Source: a virus
DNA: 22,898 bases
Virus record (IMG/VR): IMGVR_UViG_3300037189_013884
Span: 1 to 22,898 of that record
Strand: one strand, 5' to 3'
Shown: positions 16,036 to 22,898 of the stretch, piece by piece
How positions within the stretch are numbered: position 1 is the stretch's first letter
How the letters are laid out: every line of letters begins with the position of its first letter
Notes under the pieces: model-generated
What the model was told of the DNA's origin: nothing
What the model saw: only the letters and a program-made list of their open reading frames with translations
Databases searched by the model: none
Program-made: the position numbers and the translations under genes

Positions 16036-17970
16036 ATGCCTATTGAAGAATTTAAAGAGTTGAAGCAACGTTCGTTGTTTTCAAAATTAAGAAGATTATT
16101 TAGCACTGATGTTATTGTTCGCAATATCGGCGGTAAAAAACTTAAAGTAATTGATACTGAAGAACTAGCATACGCTACAGATCGTAATACATTACGCGAC
16201 CGTTTTAATCGCATTCGTACAAGTGCATATAATCAATATAGTCGTGATTTTACATTAAGTTATCAAGCTGCCCGTGTCGAATTGTTTCGCGATTATGATA
16301 CAATGGATATGGATCCAATTATTTCATCTGCATTGGATATTTACGCAGATGAATGTCTCACTCAAAATGAAATGGGTGAAATGTTAACTGTAAAGAGTAG
16401 CAATGATAATATTAAAGAAGTATTACATAATTTATTTTATGATATTTTAAATATTGAATTTAATCTTTGGAGTTGGACTCGTAATTTGGTTAAATATGGA
16501 GATTTTTATTTACGTTTGTATATAAGTCCTGAATTTGGTGTTTATATGGTTGAACCCGTGAGTTCATATAATGTAACCCGTGTTGAAAATAGTGATTTAA
16601 ATAATAAAAGTTATATTAAATTTCAAGTAAATTTGCCAGAAGGTGGTAAAATTGAAGAATTAGAAAATTATGAAGTTGCACATTTTCGTTTATTGAGTGA
16701 TAGCAATTTCTTACCTTATGGTAAAGGTATTATTGAAGGTGCCCGTCGTGTTTGGAAACAAGTCAGTTTGATGGAAGACGCAATGTTAATCCATCGTATT
16801 ATGAGAGCACCTGAAAAACGTATTTTTAAGGTTGATGTTGGTAACATTCCTCCTAATGAAGTTGATCAATACATGGAACGTTTAATGAATAAAACTAAAA
16901 AAGTACCATATATTGATGAAAAAACGGGAGATTATAATCTTCGTTTCAATTTACAAAACATGGTTGAGGATTTTTATTTACCGGTTCGTGGAAGTGATAG
17001 CGGCACAAGTATTGAACCATTGAGTGGAATGGAATTTACTGGCATCGATGACATTGAATATCTTAAAAATAAGATGTTAGCTGCATTAAAGATTCCTAAA
17101 GCATATTTAGGGTTTGAAGAAGATTTAAGTGGTAAAGCAACACTTGCTCAAGAAGATGTTAGATTTGCTCGTACAATTCATCGTGTTCAAAAATTTTTAA
17201 TAAGCGAATTAACTAAAATTGCAGCAATTCATTTATTTGCACAAGGATATCGTGATGCTGAATTAGTTGATTTTAAACTTGAATTAACAAATCCATCAAC
17301 TGTTTTTGAAAAAGAAAAAGTAAGTGTATGGCAAGAAAAAACAAGTCTTGCAAAAGATATGATGGACGGAAAACTTTATAGTAGAAAATGGATTTATAGT
17401 AATGTTTTCAAGATGAGTGACGACGATATCGAAGTAGTAAATAATGATCTCATTGAAGATGCAAAACAAGCATATCGATTAAAACAAATTGAAGAAGATG
17501 GTATTGATCCAGCAAAACCATATAATAAAATGAAAACTGGGGATGAGGGCGGTGGCGAAGGTGGCGAGGGCGGTGGCGAAGGTGGAGAAACTGGTAGTGC
17601 TGAACCCGGAACCGAACCCGGAACCGGCGGCGGCGAACAAGCTCCTGCAAATCCTCCTGCATTAAAAGAACGTGAATATGATCCAGAATATGAACGTAAT
17701 CGTAAGCGCGATCAAACAGGAAGAAAAAACGCAAGCGATTATCCATTTGGAGAAGATGTATTAGGTGATCAAGAAATTAATCGTAAATCTAATAGTAATA
17801 CTAAACGTAATCGTATAACTCACAATTATAATAATAGTCCATTGAGTCTTGAAACATTGGATACTTATTTAAAAACCTCAGAACAAACTAAAAAAGAATT
17901 AATTAAAGAAAATCAAGAAAATAATAATTTAAGAAAATCATTTTTAGACGAATCTAATATTATTGAGTAA
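16036..17970 (+). CDS. gp20: Portal vertex protein (T4 gp20 family)
   Basis: The portal is the dodecameric ring at one capsid vertex through which DNA enters and to which the neck and tail attach. The 644-residue sequence shows gp20-type features: the LELxRDYDxMDxDPIISSALDIYADE-like region (here starting near residue 80), WTRNLVKYGDFYLRLY, MEDAMLIHRIMRAPEKRIF, VPYIDEKTG, and the clip/wing portion LKNKMLAALKIPKAYLGF with GKATLAQEDVRFARTI. T4 gp20 is 524 residues; the extra length is mostly a C-terminal extension with a Gly/Glu-rich linker (about 503-540) followed by a basic, Asn-rich tail. The start has no Shine-Dalgarno sequence (context ACATATATG). The gene follows the terminase closely. The extension could contact core proteins or neck proteins; that is inference. 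Confidence 0.94.
   Translation: MPIEEFKELKQRSLFSKLRRLFSTDVIVRNIGGKKLKVIDTEELAYATDRNTLRDRFNRIRTSAYNQYSRDFTLSYQAARVELFRDYDTMDMDPIISSALDIYADECLTQNEMGEMLTVKSSNDNIKEVLHNLFYDILNIEFNLWSWTRNLVKYGDFYLRLYISPEFGVYMVEPVSSYNVTRVENSDLNNKSYIKFQVNLPEGGKIEELENYEVAHFRLLSDSNFLPYGKGIIEGARRVWKQVSLMEDAMLIHRIMRAPEKRIFKVDVGNIPPNEVDQYMERLMNKTKKVPYIDEKTGDYNLRFNLQNMVEDFYLPVRGSDSGTSIEPLSGMEFTGIDDIEYLKNKMLAALKIPKAYLGFEEDLSGKATLAQEDVRFARTIHRVQKFLISELTKIAAIHLFAQGYRDAELVDFKLELTNPSTVFEKEKVSVWQEKTSLAKDMMDGKLYSRKWIYSNVFKMSDDDIEVVNNDLIEDAKQAYRLKQIEEDGIDPAKPYNKMKTGDEGGGEGGEGGGEGGETGSAEPGTEPGTGGGEQAPANPPALKEREYDPEYERNRKRDQTGRKNASDYPFGEDVLGDQEINRKSNSNTKRNRITHNYNNSPLSLETLDTYLKTSEQTKKELIKENQENNNLRKSFLDESNIIE
17545..17625 (+). repeat. 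GC-rich tandem repeats in the portal gene linker
   Basis: Two exact 20-base copies of a GAGGGCGGTGGCGAAGGTGG unit lie at 17545-17564 and 17566-17585 (period 21), followed by two exact 12-base copies of GAACCCGGAACC at 17602-17613 and 17614-17625. They encode Gly/Glu and Pro/Gly/Thr linkers. The block is far richer in G and C than the rest of the window and is likely to vary in copy number. Confidence 0.85.
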
Positions 17971-18049
17971 ATGTTGGATAAATATCGCTTTTAAATCAAT
18001 TTTACATAAATTTCTCTATATTTATATTTTAACGGAATAGAACATCATT
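17971..18049 (+). promoter_or_regulatory. Candidate promoter region before the prohead-core genes
   Basis: This 79-base gap contains ATAAATAT at 17978-17985 and TATATTTATATTT at 18017-18029, the same two A/T words found upstream of the tail sheath gene. The second ends 20 bases before the ATG at 18050. No terminator is visible after the portal gene. Sharing of both words suggests phage late promoters, but random A/T richness could give the same result. Confidence 0.35.
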
Positions 18050-18919
18050 ATGCATAAAGCAAAACATTCTAAATTTAGAAATACAGGATTGCTATTTGAG
18101 TTGCTTACTCGTCAAGTAACTGCGGATATTTTAGCTGGAAAGGAAGATTCTCCTGCTAAAAATTTATTATTTAAATACTTTTCGCCCAATACAGAATTAG
18201 GTCGAGAATGGCAACTCTATAATTTTTTGGTCAATGAACGTGCCAAAGACGAAGTTCATGCGGAAAAATACATTACCATTACATTAAAACAACGCGAGAA
18301 GTTAAATGGTAAATTATTATCTGAACAGAAATATAATCTCATCAAGGAAATTAATGGTATCTATTCCGCCGACACCTTATTAAAATCCAGTTTAAAGAAT
18401 TATAGATTGTTTGCATCTGTATATAAATTATTTGAAGATCATATCAATACTAAATTAAAATTTGATGTGAAAGAAATTGTTCAAGCCCGTAATTGTATTT
18501 GTGAAAATTTATGTGGCGTTAAAAAACAAGTTAGTGAAGAAATTGATGAAACTATTGCCATGTATAAACAACAAAGTGAAGATATTCGTTTGTTGTCATA
18601 TAAAATCATGGTAGATAGTTTAAATGAAAAATATAACGGATTAGATTCAAATCAAAAACGTTTATTAAGAGAATTTATTAATAATATCACAAATACTAAT
18701 TCATTAAATGTATTAATTAATGAAGAAGTAGAAATTGTTAAAAATGAATTGACTGCATTGAGTTCTAAAGTCGATTCAAACGTTATTCGTATCAAGATTA
18801 ATGAAACTATTAAACAACTTGATAAAGTTAAACCTACAAAAAATGTTAAAGATAATCAAATGATGGTATTATTACTTTCATATGAACTCATCAAAGAAAT
18901 TCAATCAAAAATTAATTAA
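18050..18919 (+). CDS. Conserved-type helical protein between portal and prohead protease, function unknown
   Basis: A 289-residue, mostly alpha-helical, Lys-rich protein with no membrane segment. It opens with KFRNTGLLFELLTRQVTADI, followed by PAKNLLFKYFSPNTELGREW; from memory, similar openings occur in hypothetical proteins of other marine T4-like phages at the same place, though I cannot confirm this here. The later part has leucine-rich helices that could form coiled coils (about 195-285). Its place between portal and protease is where T4 carries small prohead-core genes (67, 68), so an assembly role is reasonable but not shown by sequence. No (L/I)xE cleavage site for the protease is evident. 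It begins a probable operon with the next four genes, which are separated by 3 to 15 bases. Confidence 0.72.
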   Translation: MHKAKHSKFRNTGLLFELLTRQVTADILAGKEDSPAKNLLFKYFSPNTELGREWQLYNFLVNERAKDEVHAEKYITITLKQREKLNGKLLSEQKYNLIKEINGIYSADTLLKSSLKNYRLFASVYKLFEDHINTKLKFDVKEIVQARNCICENLCGVKKQVSEEIDETIAMYKQQSEDIRLLSYKIMVDSLNEKYNGLDSNQKRLLREFINNITNTNSLNVLINEEVEIVKNELTALSSKVDSNVIRIKINETIKQLDKVKPTKNVKDNQMMVLLLSYELIKEIQSKIN

Positions 18920-18924
18920 TTTAT

Positions 18925-19395
18925 ATGAACAAAGATAATATTAAACACAATAAACCAGTGGTTGTTGGAGAAACTCCAAAATTATCTCAAGAAATGAGAG
19001 ATAAACTTAAAGCAAAAATTAAAGAAATTGTCAAAGAAATGACAACTTCTGGTGCCGCTGGAAGTGGTGCTGGCAGTGCTGGTGTTCCAAAATTACCATT
19101 TCATAGTGCAAAAGTTAAAGATCCGACCGCAGGTTTGGCTGGCTATAAACAAGTTGGAAGTAAAGAAACAGGAACTTTAGCTGAAAAGAAAAAAGATACT
19201 GATGCTCCAAAAAATGATGATGCTCCAAAAAAAGCAGAAAAGGAAAAGAAACCAAAGAGTGGTCATGATGAACCAATGATTAAGCCAGAAGATCCATTAA
19301 CTGTTGCTCAAAAAGCATTGAAAATTGCTACTGATCGTTTGAACAAATATAATCAAGACAGAAAAAAAGGTCAAGGTAAAGGTAAAGTAGAATAA
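18925..19395 (+). CDS. Small Lys/Ala/Gly-rich protein, candidate prohead core component
   Basis: This 156-residue protein is highly charged and of low complexity. A short amphipathic helix (MRDKLKAKIKEIVKEM, about 24-39) is followed by a Gly/Ser/Ala segment (GAAGSGAGSAGVPKLPF), a disordered Lys/Asp/Pro region, and a second predicted helix (PLTVAQKALKIATDRLNKY, about 127-145). T4 gp67 and gp68, found in the same gap between portal and protease, are also small charged core proteins, but I see no clear homology. It starts 5 bases after the preceding gene ends, with context TTTATATG and no Shine-Dalgarno sequence. Function is inferred from position only. Confidence 0.62.
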   Translation: MNKDNIKHNKPVVVGETPKLSQEMRDKLKAKIKEIVKEMTTSGAAGSGAGSAGVPKLPFHSAKVKDPTAGLAGYKQVGSKETGTLAEKKKDTDAPKNDDAPKKAEKEKKPKSGHDEPMIKPEDPLTVAQKALKIATDRLNKYNQDRKKGQGKGKVE

Positions 19396-19410
19396 ATTAT
19401 ATTCAATTTT

Positions 19411-19941
19411 ATGCCTGTAAGCTTAAGAAGATTGATTGATTTAGGAGAAGCAGATGTGCCTGTCGCATCTGCTCCTTCTCCTGTTGTTGCACCTTCGAAT
19501 CCGCCATCTGGAGGACAAGAATATAATGTTGGATTAGATTTTACAAATTTTGAAAAGACTCTTGCGAATTTTACTGAAAATTCAAAAAACGCATTTCAAA
19601 ATAAATTATTAAGTCTAGTAGGCAATAAAAAAGTATTTTTGCGTGGTAGCAAAGGCTATGGTCAACCAATTAAAGATTATACTATTAACGTAAAAAGTGT
19701 TAGTATTGATTTTTATTATGAGCGATATGTTGTTGTTTTCAAAGATGAAGATGATAAAGAATATTTTTTGGAACCAAATTATCGTATTAAAATTTTAGGT
19801 ACTGCACAATTTATGCCTAAGACAGTTAGACGTAAGAAAAAAGTCGCAGAACCAACTGTTCCGCCAGTTAATCCTGATGTTACACCACAAGGTCAACAAA
19901 ATAAGCCTAGTCAAGTAAATCCATCAAATCCAAAAATTTAA
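19411..19941 (+). CDS. Small protein with putative protease cleavage site, candidate prohead core component
   Basis: A 176-residue protein of unknown family. Residues 1-14 end in LGEA (L11-G12-E13, then A14), which matches the T4 gp21 cleavage rule, so the N-terminus may be removed during capsid maturation. An Ala/Pro linker (about 15-35) leads to a compact central domain (about 40-140) containing NVGLDFTNFEKTLANF, LVGNKKVFLRGSKGYG and a strand-rich SIDFYYERYVVVFKDED segment, so it appears folded, unlike its neighbour. The C-terminus is basic and then Pro/Gln/Asn-rich. It lies directly before the prohead protease gene (8-base gap), in the gp67/gp68 region of T4. Its role is a positional inference strengthened by the cleavage motif. 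Confidence 0.65.
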   Translation: MPVSLRRLIDLGEADVPVASAPSPVVAPSNPPSGGQEYNVGLDFTNFEKTLANFTENSKNAFQNKLLSLVGNKKVFLRGSKGYGQPIKDYTINVKSVSIDFYYERYVVVFKDEDDKEYFLEPNYRIKILGTAQFMPKTVRRKKKVAEPTVPPVNPDVTPQGQQNKPSQVNPSNPKI

Positions 19942-19949
19942 AATATTAT

Positions 19950-20567
19950 ATGAGTAAACAATTGATAGTTGATTTTATTTCATTTGAAGTAAGTCGTGAT
20001 GTTATTAATGAAATGACAAATTCCGGTGGCCCTTTTATTGTTAAAGGAGTACTCCAACGTGCAGAAGCAAAAAACCAAAACGGCAGAGTATATCCAAAGG
20101 CAATTTTGGAACGTGAAGCAATCAAGTACACTGAAAACTTTATTAAACAACGTCGTGCATTGGGTGAATTAGATCATCCAGAAACCAGTGTTGTTAACTT
20201 GCAAAATGTGAGTCATAACGTAACTGAAATTCATTGGGAAGGTGATGATTTGGTTGGAACTGTTGAAATATTACCAACTCCGAGTGGAAATATTTTGAAA
20301 GAATTATTTAGAAGTTCCATTAATGTTGGTATTAGCAGTCGCGGAGTAGGTAGTGTAAAAAGAAGAATGGCAGAAGCGGCTGATGAAGTTCAAGATGATT
20401 TTGAATTAATTGCATTTGATTTCGTAAGTAATCCTTCAACACGTGGTGCCTTTTTACATCCTACAGGTCAAATTCAAGAAGGAATAGAAACTTACAAAAA
20501 TCCCAATAATAATAAATGGGAAGTAGTAGAAACCATTATTCGTGAAATTTTAGGAGAAATTAAATAA
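19950..20567 (+). CDS. gp21: Prohead core protease (T4 gp21, peptidase S78-type)
   Basis: This serine protease sits inside the prohead, is activated after assembly, and cuts core and shell proteins so the capsid can expand and take up DNA. Its 205 residues match T4 gp21 (212) in length. The expected motifs are present: NGRVYPKAIL (44-53), the catalytic-histidine region GELDHPE (H76), the nucleophile region GISSRGVGS (S129 or S130), and FDFVSNPSTRGAF with D157. An I175-Q-E177 followed by G178 fits the enzyme's own cleavage rule and may be an autocleavage site removing the last 28 residues. It starts with context TATTATATG, without a Shine-Dalgarno sequence, and ends 3 bases before the next gene. 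Confidence 0.94.
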   Translation: MSKQLIVDFISFEVSRDVINEMTNSGGPFIVKGVLQRAEAKNQNGRVYPKAILEREAIKYTENFIKQRRALGELDHPETSVVNLQNVSHNVTEIHWEGDDLVGTVEILPTPSGNILKELFRSSINVGISSRGVGSVKRRMAEAADEVQDDFELIAFDFVSNPSTRGAFLHPTGQIQEGIETYKNPNNNKWEVVETIIREILGEIK

Positions 20568-20570
20568 TTT

Positions 20571-22898
20571 ATGAGCAAGCAATTACTATTTGAAGCAGCA
20601 AAATTGAAAGCAGAATTGTCTTTTGATATTTTAAAAGAGACAAAAGAATATAAACATTTATCTCCTGAAATTCAATCCACCATGGAAGAATGCTACAATA
20701 TGGGTAGCGAATATGGTGCTGCTTTAGCAATGACAGAAGGATCCTTAAATGAAAACGGCGACGTTGATGAAGGATTTTTTGATCGTTTTAAAGCTAATGT
20801 TTCCCGTGCCGGTCAAGCTGTAAAAAATATCACAGGATTAGGAACTCAAACTACAGATAGTAAAGATGCTGCTGTAAATTCATTGCTTGCCAATTTTCAA
20901 AAGAAATTTGAGCCGTTGGTTAATAAACCAGTTGAAACTCCTCAACAAGCAAATACTCCACCTAAGATTGCAAAGGCAGAAGACGATGGATTAAATCGAA
21001 TTCAACAAAAAGTCGAACAAGATCCAACTCCTGCTCCTTCTCCCGCTGAAGCAGAAAAAATTGTAGTAAATACCCCAAATGCTCCAAAAGGATTAAAAGA
21101 TAAAATTATTGCAGGTATTCGTGCAAATCCCGGTAAAACTAAATTTTTATTGGGTGCATTAGCATTTGGTGCTGGTGTTGCTGCTGCTGCAATGAGTGGT
21201 GGTAATCCTGTTGCTGCAAAAATTGCAGGATCATTGGTAAATGGTCTCGGTAATGCTGCATTGGCAAAAATTCAAGGTCGTAGTGGTGCTGATGCTGCTA
21301 TGAGTGGTATCGGTGGGGCAATTGCTGGTGCCGGATTAGCTGGTGCTGGATTTAATATGACTAATTGGTTGGGCAGTGCTGCTGAACGCGCAGTTGATGG
21401 ATTGCACAATATGTTAGGCGGTGGTGTTCAAGTTCAATTCCCCGCAGGACATCATGCTGCCGCTCATGCAAATACATGGGCAGATACTAGTGATGCAAAT
21501 AGTTCTGAATATCAAACAACTCAAAATCAAATAAATCAAAACGATACTGGAGTCGCTGATACTAGTGATGCAAATAGTTCTGAATATCAAACAACTCAAA
21601 ATCAAGTAGCTCAAGGCACTGATGTTCAACCTCAAACTGCACAAGCTGCCTCACAAGCGGACTCACAAGTTGCGGCACCGGTTTCTAAAGGATTACATCC
21701 ATTAGATCCAAGATCAGCCAGAGTTGCATTTGATAAAGCACGTGGAGTAGTACGTGAAGATGATGAAGAAACGGAAGAATCTATTTTTGAAAAAGGCAAT
21801 GGAAATGTTTTCAAATTGAAAAAACCATCTACTAAATCTTTGAAAGAAGCTCGTCAATTACAACCTGATGCCGAAGCTGCATTAAATGATTTCTTAGACG
21901 ATTTAGCAAAAATGTTTGGTGTTCAAGGTGCAGGAACAGATGCAGGTCGCAAAGCAGTTATTGAATTTATGAAGAGTCAAGGAACTCGTTTCAAGAGTGT
22001 TCTCGATTATTTGAATAAATATCAATTAGTTGACGGAGGTTCTGCTCAACAACAAACTCCTGAATTGTCAAATAACGTAAAAAACAATATTGGAAATGAA
22101 TTGAAATCATTTTTTAGTACAATGACAATTCTAAATCCTAATATTAAAGAATTAAAAACAACAAATGCTACCAAAACATATGGAGCAACCTATGTTTTGA
22201 AATTAAATAAAAACGGAAATTTATCATTTGCAATTCAAGGTCGTTTATTAAAACAACCAGTTGTTGTTCAAGATCAAGCACAAGCTGCAAAAGCATTTGA
22301 TTCACTATTAATTAAAGAAATTAAATATAATAATATTAAGGGATTGACAGATAAAATAATTGAAGGATTAACGACTGCATTTGTAGCAGAATACGGACAA
22401 AATCCTCAAATGACAAATAATATGCAACCTGCTCAATTCGCACAATCTATTAAAACTTATGTCGCTGCACGTGTAAATAGCGGCGGCGAAGTTAAAAAGA
22501 TTGTTGATAATTTAATGAAAGTTTGTAGTTCAGCATTATCATTGATGAACAAATCTAATGTCAATGCAACTGGTATTGCAATTAATCAAAAAGGAACCGG
22601 TATCAAATCTATAGGAGGAGTTGCTCAAAAGCAAACCGATCTACCAAATGGAACTTCTGTTAAAACTAAAAAAGGTAATGAATATATTGTTAAGGACGGA
22701 GTTTGGCATGGCAAACGCAGTGGAGAAGCTGTCACGGATCCAGCTGTTGTTAACTTATTAAATAAATTGAGTGCTCAAAAAGACAATCAAGCATCTAATA
22801 ACGATAAATCAGCTCCACAAAACAAAAAACAAAATATTAAACAGGTAAAAAGTGTTAAACCAGTAAAAGTTGGTAAACCGGTTAAACCAGCTAAACCA
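20571..22898 (+). CDS. Giant protein in the scaffold (gp22) position, with hydrophobic Gly-rich segment; 3' end outside window
   Basis: The frame is open for 776 codons from the ATG at 20571 to the window edge, so the gene is longer still. T4 has the 269-residue scaffold gp22 here. The N-terminus MSKQLLFEAAK holds L6-F-E8 then A9, a match to the gp21 cleavage rule; further matches are L424-K-E426/A427 and I596-I-E598/G599. A Pro/Gln-rich linker leads to a strongly hydrophobic Gly/Ala segment (about 195-265: FLLGALAFGAGVAAAAMSGG, then GAIAGAGLAGAGF), which resembles a glycine zipper or membrane-active region. A duplicated 25-residue unit (about 305-346), an acidic region (REDDEETEES), a helical part (about 420-700) and a Lys/Pro-rich tail follow. 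It may be an expanded scaffold, or an internal protein packaged in the head and sent out with the DNA; sequence does not decide. AGGAG at 20552-20556 is rather far from the start. Confidence 0.72.
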   Translation, partial: MSKQLLFEAAKLKAELSFDILKETKEYKHLSPEIQSTMEECYNMGSEYGAALAMTEGSLNENGDVDEGFFDRFKANVSRAGQAVKNITGLGTQTTDSKDAAVNSLLANFQKKFEPLVNKPVETPQQANTPPKIAKAEDDGLNRIQQKVEQDPTPAPSPAEAEKIVVNTPNAPKGLKDKIIAGIRANPGKTKFLLGALAFGAGVAAAAMSGGNPVAAKIAGSLVNGLGNAALAKIQGRSGADAAMSGIGGAIAGAGLAGAGFNMTNWLGSAAERAVDGLHNMLGGGVQVQFPAGHHAAAHANTWADTSDANSSEYQTTQNQINQNDTGVADTSDANSSEYQTTQNQVAQGTDVQPQTAQAASQADSQVAAPVSKGLHPLDPRSARVAFDKARGVVREDDEETEESIFEKGNGNVFKLKKPSTKSLKEARQLQPDAEAALNDFLDDLAKMFGVQGAGTDAGRKAVIEFMKSQGTRFKSVLDYLNKYQLVDGGSAQQQTPELSNNVKNNIGNELKSFFSTMTILNPNIKELKTTNATKTYGATYVLKLNKNGNLSFAIQGRLLKQPVVVQDQAQAAKAFDSLLIKEIKYNNIKGLTDKIIEGLTTAFVAEYGQNPQMTNNMQPAQFAQSIKTYVAARVNSGGEVKKIVDNLMKVCSSALSLMNKSNVNATGIAINQKGTGIKSIGGVAQKQTDLPNGTSVKTKKGNEYIVKDGVWHGKRSGEAVTDPAVVNLLNKLSAQKDNQASNNDKSAPQNKKQNIKQVKSVKPVKVGKPVKPAKP
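21483..21605 (+). repeat. Tandem 75-base duplication with 48-base identical core
   Basis: Bases 21483-21530 and 21558-21605 are identical over 48 bases and encode DTSDANSSEYQTTQNQ twice. The offset of 75 bases keeps frame (25 codons). Exact identity at the DNA level, including third positions, indicates a recent duplication. Confidence 0.9.

Noticed and set aside
17450-17746. 98-codon minus-strand frame opposite the portal gene
   Set aside because: It is rich in His and Arg because it is the reverse of the Gly/Glu repeat region; there is no start signal, and it is fully inside a well-supported gene.
21414-21814. Minus-strand frames opposite the giant core-region protein
   Set aside because: They overlap an unbroken 776-codon plus-strand frame and include the reverse of the 75-base duplication.

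Overview
The window is a continuous, all-plus-strand stretch of a large AT-rich contractile-tailed (myovirus-type) phage genome of the T4 superfamily. The evidence is a set of recognisable T4-type proteins: a gp61-like primase, Mre11/Rad50-type recombination nuclease (gp47+gp46), contractile tail sheath (gp18), large terminase (gp17), portal (gp20) and prohead protease (gp21). Gene order and protein sizes depart strongly from T4, so this is a distant relative. The host cannot be read directly. Most start codons lack a Shine-Dalgarno sequence and sit in an A/T-rich context ending in T, which recalls phages of Bacteroidota; that is an inference only.

Layout. (1) 1-4539, replication/recombination: the 3' end of an unknown acidic Pro/Ser-rich protein, a zinc-ribbon/TOPRIM primase whose start overlaps it, then a single 1066-residue protein joining the Mre11-like nuclease to the Rad50-like ATPase, separate genes in T4. 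(2) 4545-10215, adhesion/tail structural: two very large proteins that share Ser/Tyr-rich repeats; the second carries GIGTTxP repeats and a C-terminal S74 (endosialidase-type) intramolecular chaperone, so it is a trimeric tail fibre or appendage. A textbook intrinsic terminator lies inside codons 25-38 of the first of these genes, at the boundary between modules 1 and 2. (3) 10319-13606, a greatly enlarged tail sheath, followed by a strong terminator at 13629-13662. (4) 13742-17970, packaging: a zinc-binding protein overlapping the large terminase gene, the terminase, then the portal. (5) 18050-22898, prohead core/maturation: a helical conserved protein, two small low-complexity proteins, the prohead protease, and a protein of at least 776 residues that occupies the scaffold (gp22) position and runs off the window.

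How the parts work together: module 1 would prime lagging-strand synthesis and process DNA ends for recombination-dependent replication. Modules 2 and 3 build the contractile tail and its receptor-binding parts. Modules 4 and 5 build the prohead around a core, cut the core with the gp21-type protease, and fill it by the terminase through the portal. Sequences matching the T4 gp21 cleavage rule, (L/I)xE before A/G/S, occur in the protease itself and in two neighbours, which supports their being core proteins.

There is no gap above 300 bases without a gene. The three real intergenic gaps (10216-10318, 13607-13741, 17971-18049) hold the terminator and candidate promoter sequences described below. 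I saw no tRNA, CRISPR array, insertion sequence or minus-strand gene.
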